Part shown: positions 9,623-16,287 of the stretch, one piece after another | Numbering within the stretch: position 1 is the stretch's first letter | How the letters are laid out: each line of letters opens with the position of its first letter | From: Novosphingobium silvae | Lineage (GTDB): Bacteria; Pseudomonadota; Alphaproteobacteria; Sphingomonadales; Sphingomonadaceae | Assembly (NCBI RefSeq): GCF_009856825.1 | Contig: NZ_WVTD01000009.1 | Span: 101,510 to 165,509, forward strand | Direction: 5' to 3' | Length of the DNA: 64,000 nt | Notes under the pieces: model-generated | The model's database searches: none | The model's input: the letters and a program-made list of their open reading frames with translations, nothing else | What the model was told of the DNA's origin: nothing | Position numbers and translations under genes: made by a program

Positions 9623-9769
9623 GTGTCGGACAACAGAAAGCCTGGGCGTTTAGCAAAAAGCATCTATGCGCTCACGGCCCTTTCGCTGCTCTTCTACTAT
9701 GCATGGCTTCTATATAGCGTCTTCTCACCTCGTTGGCCGCATCCGCCGCTACATCCCGGCGCTTACTGA
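9623..9769 (+). CDS. Small single-pass membrane protein (48 aa)
   Basis: A GTG start with AAGGA (9612-9616) six bases upstream encodes a basic N-terminus (SDNRKPGRLAKS), one transmembrane helix (IYALTALSLLFYYAWLLYSVF) and a Pro/His-rich tail. An in-frame ATG lies at 9608. It follows the GT-A-type gene by about 100 bp. No family recognised; topology and start signal are the only evidence. Confidence 0.5.
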   Translation: MSDNRKPGRLAKSIYALTALSLLFYYAWLLYSVFSPRWPHPPLHPGAY

Positions 9770-9872
9770 AGGAATTGTGGCCGACCCAAGCGCCAAAACG
9801 TTACCGGGTATTTCGAGGCACTTCAATCGATTATAGGGCGCTTCAATCCTAAGCTCGGTAGAAGAGGTATAT

Positions 9873-10730
9873 TCAGCGACCGCGCGTCGCTCGCAAATGT
9901 ATATCTCGCCACAAGCCTATATTAGCCCACAGACCTCTGGCCCAATGCTTAAGTCGGCGGGAAAACTGCTTATATTGCCCGCGCTTTGCCTTTGTTTGAA
10001 GCTCCGAGGCATCCAAGACAGGATGCATGATCAAGTTCAGGATTTTTCCTTCAATCAATTCGCTATTGATCGGCCAGTCAAACCTGTATGATGACTTTTG
10101 GTACACAGTTCCCAAAGCGTTTAGATCAGTCGCCTTCAAGTGCCGTTCTGACGCCAGATAGGCAACAACAGCTTCATCGTTTAACCAGAGATCATGTTGA
10201 ACATCAAAGGTGGAGGCGAGCTGCCGGCGCGCCGCTTCGAGTTGGTCGATCGCACCTGAGGACATCCGTGACACAGGGAAGAAGAAGTGTGATACCTTGC
10301 GGTCGTGAAGTACTTTTGAACGATACCACCACCATGATGGGGGCGCGGGCCCAAAATCTGCTATGATGCAAGGCGCATCCTCCAGAGCCTTGAACCGATC
10401 AAAGAACTCAGAAGCCCGCCGGAAAGAGAACAGGACATCATACTCAACCATCCAGAAGAAGCGGATTTCTGGATATTGCTTCCGCGCCGCATAGAATCCA
10501 TAGTCGCCGCATCGCCAGCCAAAATCGTCGCTAACATAGAGCCCGAGTTGACGATAAACAGCCGCATTGACTCGTACACATTCGACATCCCGGAAGCCTT
10601 CGGGATCGGTCGTATCGTCATACAGAACGACGACCCGTTCTTCGCAGGTTTGCGCTAAGAAGTTCAACCGCTCTCGAACGAAGGGCGTGTCCCTGTGAGT
10701 TCGAAAGAGGATCATGGTTCGACTACTCAA
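9873..10730 (-). CDS. Probable glycosyltransferase-like cargo protein
   Basis: About 285 residues. Start chosen at TTG 10730, which has GGGGG just upstream; ATG 10715 and GTG 10760 are alternatives. The opening strand MILFRTHRDTPFVRERLNFL and the central FFWMVEYDVLFSF resemble GT-A-type enzymes, with EYD in the place of a DxD motif. Trp/Tyr-rich SWWWY and a basic C-terminus follow. I do not recognise a precise family, and the assignment rests partly on its position among glycan genes. Confidence 0.55.
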   Translation of the reverse strand: MSSRTMILFRTHRDTPFVRERLNFLAQTCEERVVVLYDDTTDPEGFRDVECVRVNAAVYRQLGLYVSDDFGWRCGDYGFYAARKQYPEIRFFWMVEYDVLFSFRRASEFFDRFKALEDAPCIIADFGPAPPSWWWYRSKVLHDRKVSHFFFPVSRMSSGAIDQLEAARRQLASTFDVQHDLWLNDEAVVAYLASERHLKATDLNALGTVYQKSSYRFDWPINSELIEGKILNLIMHPVLDASELQTKAKRGQYKQFSRRLKHWARGLWANIGLWRDIHLRATRGR

Positions 10731-10884
10731 AGTGCCCCCTTTTTGGTGCTTCCACAGCACCTAACGATATCTCGGTCAGAAAGCCAAATCGCAAGCCATC
10801 CGCATAGTGGACTGACTAACTTCGCTCTTGCACCTTCTGGCTTTGTCGGTAACCAAACAGGCCTCAATAGAACGGACGGGTTGC

Positions 10885-11031
10885 ATGCGAGAAAATATCT
10901 CACGCCGAGAGCGCGTTGCACGGCTAGCACTGTTGGCCGTAGCGAGCGCCCTCACGGTCGCGTACACATGTGAACTTATATCGGTTTGTTCTCAGGACAG
11001 GCCGCATAAACAGGAGTTTCGCAACCTTTGA
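10885..11031 (+). CDS. Possible small membrane protein (48 aa)
   Basis: ATG at 10885 with GGACGGG close upstream opens a 48-codon frame. It has a charged N-terminus (MRENISRRERVAR), one hydrophobic helix (LALLAVASALTVAYTCELI) and a basic tail, an arrangement like the small protein at 9623. It lies alone between two minus-strand genes. The rest of 10731-11089 shows nothing else clear. Low confidence. Confidence 0.35.
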   Translation: MRENISRRERVARLALLAVASALTVAYTCELISVCSQDRPHKQEFRNL

Positions 11032-11089
11032 TGCGGAACAACCAGCCGATGAGAGCAACACGCAGATCTTTTCTGCGGCTTCCCGGGGA

Positions 11090-12239
11090 TTAGCTAGCAA
11101 GAGCTTTTGGCCTATTGAGTAATTTCTGGACTGGCCGATCGAAGAACACAGTTGCCACATATGAGAATGGTAGAATAACCATCAAGTATACAAAGAACTT
11201 AACCGGCGTAGTCGCGGATATTGCTGTAAGCGGGAAGTGTAGCGCCCCAAGCAGTGGAAAGTGCAAGATATAGACCGCATATGACAGGTTTCCTGCCATC
11301 TCCATCACATGACTCGCGCCGCCGCTGAACGGCTGCACTTGAGCACCTAGATATATTAGGCAGGGGAATACCAAGGCCACGCTAGCCATGTCGTACATGA
11401 AGTTGAGGCCAAGGCGTTGCAACCGGCGCCAGGAGTATTCCCGCCAGGCTCACTGCTATAAGGGTCGCACTTACGCCGCCAAGCGCTCGCATATCAACGT
11501 TCCGCAGCCTGAACAGCAGAACGCCGAAGAAGAATGGAAAGGTTACACGCGCCAAACCGAATTGTAAGCTTGAGTACTTGTTGCCCACCTCAACGCTATC
11601 GAACGAGAAGCCAATTGCGACCATAGCCAAGCCGGAAATGGCAATGATAGTGATCAGCAGGGTATTGCTTAGTTTTCTAACAATCGCGGCATAAACAAAA
11701 TTAGCTATCAGCTCAAAAAACAGAGACCAGACTACAGGGTTAACACCGAAGGCCTCAAATGATTGTGTCCGAGGACTGGGCAGAGTTGCCGCTGTGAATG
11801 GGAACGTGATTATTGCGTCATGAAGAAGTGCGGGATCACTTTTCCAGAATGCCCTCAATGTCTCAATGCTAAGACCAAGTGTAGCACCGAGCACCACCAG
11901 GGGCATCAATCTCTTGAGGCGCTTTACGACGAAGTCCCCAAGATGCATTTTTGAACGTAGTTTATCCTCATAAGCGTAAGCGATAACAAAGCCACTTAGC
12001 ATAAAAAAGAAATCTACAGCCAGATATCCGTGCTTAAATAAATTACCTGGAAGCATATCTTTTCGATGAAAAAATATGACTGCTATCGCCGCCACACCCC
12101 GCAATGCATCCAGGAATACGAAACGGTGACCATGAACCCGGAATGGTAGATTAGTTCGATCTGCAGCGTTGGATGCTGCGCCTGATGCGTTGAAAAGTGC
12201 AAACATCTGCCAGTCTCGTGTTCGGCGGTTAGCGTTCAT
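11090..12239 (-). pseudogene. Acyltransferase family 3 (OafA/YrhL-type), frameshifted
   Basis: Two overlapping frames together make one membrane O-acyltransferase. The upstream frame carries FVFLDALRGVAAIAVIFFH (catalytic His motif) and most transmembrane helices and stops at 11382. The next frame picks up at about 11425 with LGLNFMYDMASVALVFPCLIYLG and the last helices to a stop at 11090. One base too many or too few near 11425 explains the split. Intact enzymes of this family acetylate surface glycans at the inner membrane. It follows the sugar transferase at 12312-13181 on the same strand. Sequencing error is possible. Confidence 0.75.
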
Positions 12240-12311
12240 GCTGTAGTGTACAGCAAAGCGCCTAATCATGGTACCTGAGCGCATACCTCCACTGAGAGCG
12301 CTACGAACGGC

Positions 12312-13181
12312 TTACTGCGAAGCTTTCCGCATTGCCTTGCGCCTCCTCTTCCAAGGGTGCCAAATCGAAAGAATCGCGACCTGCCTTGCTGTGGCATACA
12401 AGCGATGGATCCGTTCGTTGATGATATGAATTCCGGAACCCCGCACGATGCCATCCAGTCGGGTGGTGTAATGATCTTTGAACAGGTGATAGTGAGCCGA
12501 GTGAGCGTCTTTCGCCTTCGTGGACGCATTGTATCTCAGCCCAAGATCCGCCTCGCTTCCAACCAGTCGGTGTGGGTGCAGATGACGTATGGGATCAATC
12601 GCCAGGGTGAATGCAACCGGACCGGTCAGCCTCACAACCCCAGCCTTCCCGATACCATCGCGCCAAGGCCCATATTTGTCGATGTTCTTGCTTACGTCAG
12701 TTATCACCTTCCTAAGGAAAGGATGGCGAGGTCGGCAGATTATGTGCCACTGCTGAAACTCTCCAGCAGGGATGGAGCTTAACGCCTTGTGCATGCCGTA
12801 TGACTCGTGAGCTTGGCCCTTGCCGTTGCGCCAGTTAGCCAACACAAACTCATCATCTGACTTGATTACGTCGTCTAGCGGCGCGGTACAGAAGCTTTTG
12901 ATATCCAGATAGACGCCCCCAACCTGGAACATGAGCATATATTTAAAGAAGTCCGCGCGAGCCGCTCCGTAACCAGGATTGATACTTAAGTACCTATCCA
13001 GAACAGATACATCAAAGTTGTCAGTAAGAAACCTCACGATATCTACATCGTCGTAGAACCTATATTCCCAGTCCGGGTTCATCTTCTTTGTCTGCGTTTC
13101 AGATTCTGATAGCTCTTTAGGAAGATCCCTGCTGTGATATGTCTGATGGATAATCTTGGGAATCTTGTTAGACTGGGTCAA
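12312..13181 (-). CDS. Glycosyltransferase with DXD motif (Gly_transf_sug / OCH1-like)
   Basis: 289 residues starting at TTG 13181 with AAGGTG about eight bases upstream. IPKIIHQTYHS at residues 7-17, the ARADFFKYMLMFQVGGVYLDIK segment near residues 73-94 (DXD = LDI) and downstream SGPVAF-type residues fit the Gly_transf_sug family of capsule, LPS and mannosyl transferases. It uses a nucleotide sugar in the cytoplasm. It precedes the broken acyltransferase in the same direction, so the two probably decorate one glycan. Lower GC than the flanking phage genes suggests foreign cargo. Confidence 0.82.
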   Translation of the reverse strand: MTQSNKIPKIIHQTYHSRDLPKELSESETQTKKMNPDWEYRFYDDVDIVRFLTDNFDVSVLDRYLSINPGYGAARADFFKYMLMFQVGGVYLDIKSFCTAPLDDVIKSDDEFVLANWRNGKGQAHESYGMHKALSSIPAGEFQQWHIICRPRHPFLRKVITDVSKNIDKYGPWRDGIGKAGVVRLTGPVAFTLAIDPIRHLHPHRLVGSEADLGLRYNASTKAKDAHSAHYHLFKDHYTTRLDGIVRGSGIHIINERIHRLYATARQVAILSIWHPWKRRRKAMRKASQ

Positions 13182-13425
13182 GACAATCGCACCTTCATGA
13201 TCATCACTTCTGACGCGAGTCTACCCTCAGCTTGTTCTTCTGTCCACGCACAGAGCACGCTCCGATGATTTCTCCCGGGAATACGGCATAATTTGATCAG
13301 TCGGCTGCCCTCATAGCGGAGGCACCGAATGTCTTTGGGTGCCGCAATCTCTCGGGTGCAGGCGCGTCTCTGGCATTTTGACGCAGTCAAGCGGCCTGAA
13401 TTTTCTTACAGGGTAGAAAGGTCTT

Positions 13426-13800
13426 CTACCTGGTAGGGCATACCAGCTTTTCCATGTCGGTCCGCTCATAGAACCGGCACAGGCGAAGGCCCGCATCCCG
13501 TACCCGGTCGCCCCATGCCTCGATCGCCGAGTTGTAACGAGCGTCCGCGCTCGGGTCCGTGAGGATCGCGGCGGTCGGCTTGGGCTTGTCTTCCGTAACT
13601 GCGATCAAGTCCGCGGCCGGGGGAAAGGTCGGCGCGGTCGTCTTGCATGCTGCAAGTGCGAATAAGATTAGGACCGATGATCGCTTTGCCCTACAAAGCG
13701 CCCGAGGGGACGGAAAACGATTTCCCGTTGCGTTCCCGGGGGCAGGTGTCAGGTCGGCGGCGACTCCCAACTCGCTTGCTGGCCTGATACTCATCAGCAT
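13426..13800 (-). CDS. Candidate outer-membrane spanin (Rz1-like lipoprotein)
   Basis: 124 residues. A hydrophobic stretch ending in a lipobox (VLILFALAAC, Cys near residue 52) is followed by a proline-rich segment (KTTAPTFPPAADL) and a short helical tail. Its start overlaps the end of the upstream coiled-coil membrane protein by 7 bp. Overlapping inner-membrane plus lipoprotein genes beside a lysozyme is the signature of two-component spanins, which fuse inner and outer membranes at lysis. The N-terminal extension before the lipobox is unusually long, so the true start may lie elsewhere. Confidence 0.55.
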   Translation of the reverse strand: MLMSIRPASELGVAADLTPAPGNATGNRFPSPRALCRAKRSSVLILFALAACKTTAPTFPPAADLIAVTEDKPKPTAAILTDPSADARYNSAIEAWGDRVRDAGLRLCRFYERTDMEKLVCPTR

Positions 13801-14201
13801 CTCTCCCGATAAGCCGCCATCTTCGCCAGCTCGGCCGCGCTGTAGGCCTGCCGCATCCTCACGCAGTTCAACGCCACTGCGGTCGGCGCCAGTGTCGACC
13901 GTGCTTCAGGGGCCTTGGCCTGTTCCATCGCCTCGGCCTTGGCGATTGCCGCGTCCCTCTGATCACGGAGGCGCTGGTTCTCGAATGCGTCCGTCACACG
14001 CTCCTCGGCCGCCTTCTCCAATGCGGGTGCGGCGGCGGCTTTCACCTCCGCTTCATGTCTCTCGATTACCTTCGCATCGCGATGAACGAGCCACACCCAC
14101 ACCACCGCGACGGCGCCCGCCGCCAACGCCCCACAAATGGCAGCTCGGCGAAAAGGCTTGGCTATGTCCAGGCGGCCAAGAAGCATCGCCAAACCGCTCA
14201 T
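13794..14201 (-). CDS. Candidate inner-membrane spanin (Rz-like) with coiled coil
   Basis: 135 residues: an N-terminal transmembrane helix (AAICGALAAGAVAVVWVWLV, about residues 20-39), then an alanine/glutamate-rich coiled coil (ERHEAEVKAAAAPALEKAAEERV) and a C-terminal segment with two cysteines. Translationally coupled to neighbours on both sides (4-bp overlap upstream, 7-bp overlap with the lipoprotein gene). Topology and context match phage Rz. No direct sequence similarity could be checked. Confidence 0.55.
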   Translation of the reverse strand: MSGLAMLLGRLDIAKPFRRAAICGALAAGAVAVVWVWLVHRDAKVIERHEAEVKAAAAPALEKAAEERVTDAFENQRLRDQRDAAIAKAEAMEQAKAPEARSTLAPTAVALNCVRMRQAYSAAELAKMAAYRERC

Positions 14202-14494
14202 CCTGCCAACTCCGACTTCGCGGACGGCGACCCGGTCGCCTCGATCGCGCGCGCGGCCGCCACGTTGCGGTCCTTGATAGCCACTGCCGCCGCAGTGCCG
14301 CCGGCCACCACCGCCAGCCCGCCAGGGAAGGCGAGGCAGTAGGCGGTGATGTCGAATTCGCGCGCGCGGCCGATCACTTCCCAGCCGACGAACACGTTGG
14401 CGCAGACGACATAGGCCATTCCGCCCACGAACCCGACGAGCCGGTTGAGCTCGATCTGGTTTCCCGCGCCCCGCAGTACGGTAGTCCAGCTCAC
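14198..14494 (-). CDS. Small membrane protein, holin candidate
   Basis: 98 residues with two hydrophobic segments (LVGFVGGMAYVVCANVFVGW and AYCLAFPGGLAVVAGGTAAAVAI) and a charged C-terminus. It overlaps the lysozyme stop and the spanin start by 4 bp each. A short multi-pass protein inside a lysozyme-spanin cassette is the usual place of a holin, which permeabilises the inner membrane for endolysin release. The function is inferred from position and topology only. Confidence 0.5.
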   Translation of the reverse strand: MSWTTVLRGAGNQIELNRLVGFVGGMAYVVCANVFVGWEVIGRAREFDITAYCLAFPGGLAVVAGGTAAAVAIKDRNVAAARAIEATGSPSAKSELAG

Positions 14495-15090
14495 GCGTAG
14501 TCCCCCGCCTGGTAGATCGCCGCCTCGCGCGCGCGGCGGGCCTTCAGCCCCGCCATCGGCTTGCCGTCGTTGTAGATCCAGCGGCCGAACTGCTCGAGCA
14601 CGCCGGAATGATCGCCGGCCTTGTGCCTGGCGAGCAGCGTCGAGGTCGCAAAGGCATTGAGGCCGACGTTGTAAGCGAATGACACCAGGGCATCGAACTG
14701 CTGCTGCACGGTGGGGGCATCACCCAGCTTCGCCTCCACGCCCGCCTCGAAGCGCCGCAGATCGGCAAGGAAGCGCGCTTCCGCCTGCGCCTGTGTCCAT
14801 ACCGTGCCCCGCTTGATGTCGGGGCCCGTGCTGCCGAACCCGATCGTCCATGGGTTCCCATCCTTGCTGCCCGGGTCTGGGTAGGCGACGAGCTTGCAAC
14901 CTTCCTCCTGCTTCATCGCCCTGATCCCGGCAGGCGACACGTCGTAGCGGCCGTCGGCCGGCACCGACAGCTCGCCACCGCCGTCGGCCAGCACGAGCGC
15001 GCTGTTGATGAGGTCCACGTCCGCCTGGGACAGCTTGCCGTTCATCAGGCGGATGGCATCGAAAAGGGGCTTGGGGTTCTTCAGGGGCAT
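14491..15090 (-). CDS. Phage endolysin, GH24 lysozyme
   Basis: 199 residues from ATG 15090, preceded by an excellent AGGAGG; an upstream extension of the frame has no start signal. The catalytic region MKQEEGCKLVAYPDPGS...WTIGFGST carries the Glu-Asp/Cys-Thr arrangement of T4/P21-type lysozymes. FDALVSFAYNVG and GRWIYNDGK are further GH24 signatures. An N-terminal ~55-residue segment precedes the enzyme domain. It cuts the glycan strands of peptidoglycan at lysis. No signal or SAR helix is evident, so it needs the adjacent holin candidate. Confidence 0.92.
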   Translation of the reverse strand: MPLKNPKPLFDAIRLMNGKLSQADVDLINSALVLADGGGELSVPADGRYDVSPAGIRAMKQEEGCKLVAYPDPGSKDGNPWTIGFGSTGPDIKRGTVWTQAQAEARFLADLRRFEAGVEAKLGDAPTVQQQFDALVSFAYNVGLNAFATSTLLARHKAGDHSGVLEQFGRWIYNDGKPMAGLKARRAREAAIYQAGDYA

Positions 15091-15173
15091 AGGTCCTCCT
15101 TTCCGCAGGCACTGCGCTTGCGGATGGCGTTCGGGTGAAGGTGTGTGAGTGTCGTCCGGCGCGGGGCGCCGGT

Positions 15174-15569
15174 TCAGGTCTCGCGCTTCGCGCGGTCTGC
15201 GATGCGCTCGGCAGCGAGGATGGTCTGGGCGCGGTCCCGAGCCTCGGAATAGCCTTGCTGGCGCGCCTCTAGCTGCATCACCTTGGCTTCTGCCTCGGCG
15301 TGCTTGTGCTGGCATTCCGCCAGCTGCTCGCGCAGATCGAGGATCTCGCCCTCCGCGCGGTCAAGGCGGCCGGAAACCCGGGCCAGCTCGGCACGCAACT
15401 GGTCGATCACGAAGCGCGTGTCGGCGTCGAGCCGGTCGGCCCGCTTGTCCATCCGCCCGCCGACATACTCGAAAGCCCACTTGATGATGCCGAATCCTCC
15501 ACCGGCGGCGGCTCCTGCACCCAGCCATGCAGGCAGCGTGTGCGGGATCATGGAAAGGAAGCCGTTCAT
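15174..15569 (-). CDS. Membrane-anchored coiled-coil protein of the lysis block
   Basis: 131 residues from ATG 15569; upstream codons in the same frame look non-coding. An N-terminal hydrophobic segment (IPHTLPAWLGAGAAAGGGFGIIKWAF) leads into a long coiled coil (DRLDADTRFVIDQLRAEL...ILDLREQLAECQHKHAEAEAKVMQLEAR). First gene of the minus-strand lysis group. It could be an accessory holin or spanin regulator. Family not recognised. Confidence 0.6.
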   Translation of the reverse strand: MNGFLSMIPHTLPAWLGAGAAAGGGFGIIKWAFEYVGGRMDKRADRLDADTRFVIDQLRAELARVSGRLDRAEGEILDLREQLAECQHKHAEAEAKVMQLEARQQGYSEARDRAQTILAAERIADRAKRET

Positions 15570-15654
15570 AGCAATTCCGGCATGATCTGCTGGATGGTGT
15601 CCATCTCGTACCTTACATGTTGTTGAACAGAGCACTGGCTGGTACTGCCAAGGT

Positions 15655-15669
15655 CCTCTCAATTAGAGG
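15655..15669 (+). promoter_or_regulatory. Hairpin overlapping the ribosome site of the first Cys4 microprotein
   Basis: CCTCT (15655-15659), loop CAATT, AGAGG (15665-15669). The 3' arm is the Shine-Dalgarno of the GTG at 15676. Folding would hide the ribosome site; alternatively the palindrome is a protein-binding site. Only the symmetry and position are seen. Confidence 0.4.
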
Positions 15670-15675
15670 CTACCC

Positions 15676-15804
15676 GTGGCTATATTCCCGACCTTGTACA
15701 AAGCGCTCAAAGACCTTCTCTGCTGGCCGTGGAGGTGCGCGTACGGCAACCTTGAATGCGACCCTGACCATCGATGCCGGGACTGCGTTCGCATGAATCT
15801 TTAG
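15676..15804 (+). CDS. Cys4 microprotein, copy 1 of 3 (42 aa)
   Basis: GTG start with AGAGG six bases upstream; stop TAG at 15802. An amphipathic N-terminus (VAIFPTLYKALKDLL) is followed by WPWRC and four cysteines at residues 21, 28, 34 and 37 (C-X6-C-X5-C-X2-C); an extra Cys is at 16. It aligns without gaps to the two following frames: F4, L7, W19, C21, G24, C28, C34 and C37 are shared by all three. The Cys spacing would suit a small zinc knuckle or a two-disulfide fold. It lies opposite in strand to the flanking phage lysis and tail genes, as morons do. No known family recognised. Confidence 0.75.
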   Translation: MAIFPTLYKALKDLLCWPWRCAYGNLECDPDHRCRDCVRMNL

Positions 15805-15881
15805 GGATCAGCGTTCAAGCCACATTTGAGCTTCAGGAGCAGTATGTGGTAGCTACGAGATCTTGAGGTTTAGGAGGTTTA

Positions 15882-16013
15882 GTGACTTATTTCTCAAAGC
15901 TACGCGAGATTGTCGCTGATTTCTACTCTTGGCGCTGGAAGTGCAACTATGGCAATGCTCGCTGTACTTCTAACCAGCGTTGCAGAGAGTGTGTTGAGTT
16001 CGAGCAGTGGTGA
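15882..16013 (+). CDS. Cys4 microprotein, copy 2 of 3 (43 aa)
   Basis: GTG start just after a near-consensus AGGAGG (15872-15877); stop TGA at 16011. Begins VTYFSKLREIVADFY, then WRWKC and cysteines at exactly residues 21, 28, 34 and 37, as in copy 1, including the shared R-C-R-[DE]-C ending of the motif. The strong ribosome site makes this the best-supported of the three. The upstream spacer shares AGTATGTGG with the spacer before copy 3, so the unit was probably duplicated together with its leader. Confidence 0.8.
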   Translation: MTYFSKLREIVADFYSWRWKCNYGNARCTSNQRCRECVEFEQW

Positions 16014-16138
16014 AAAGTATGTGGCAACGGCCTAGCTAGTGGCTCTGCTCGATGTTGCCGGTTTCAGGCGTGGGGGTGGCGCTTGTGTGGGAGCGGGGTG
16101 GACGTTGCTGCGCGGCTCTTCGTTACCGAGGGCTCGCC

Positions 16139-16279
16139 GTGGCTATCTTCATCACGCTGTATAATGCAGTTTCCGCCCTTTTTTCCAAGCCGTGGACCTG
16201 TCCGCATGGCGTAGCGCGCTGCACCCTCGAGAACTGCTGCCAGGGTTGCGAGGCGGACCACGACGCCACCTTCTGGTAA
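16139..16279 (+). CDS. Cys4 microprotein, copy 3 of 3 (46 aa)
   Basis: GTG at 16139 with GAGGG six bases upstream; an in-frame ATG at 16052 would add 29 residues that are not shared with the other copies. Begins VAIFITLYNAVSALF (nearly the same opening as copy 1), then KPWTC with cysteines at 21, 28, 34 and 37, an extra Cys at 33, and an acidic/His tail (EADHDATFW). It ends nine bases from the convergent tail-spike stop. Function unknown; conserved spacing argues for a folded metal- or disulfide-stabilised module. Confidence 0.75.
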   Translation: MAIFITLYNAVSALFSKPWTCPHGVARCTLENCCQGCEADHDATFW

Positions 16280-16287
16280 GTCGCGGC

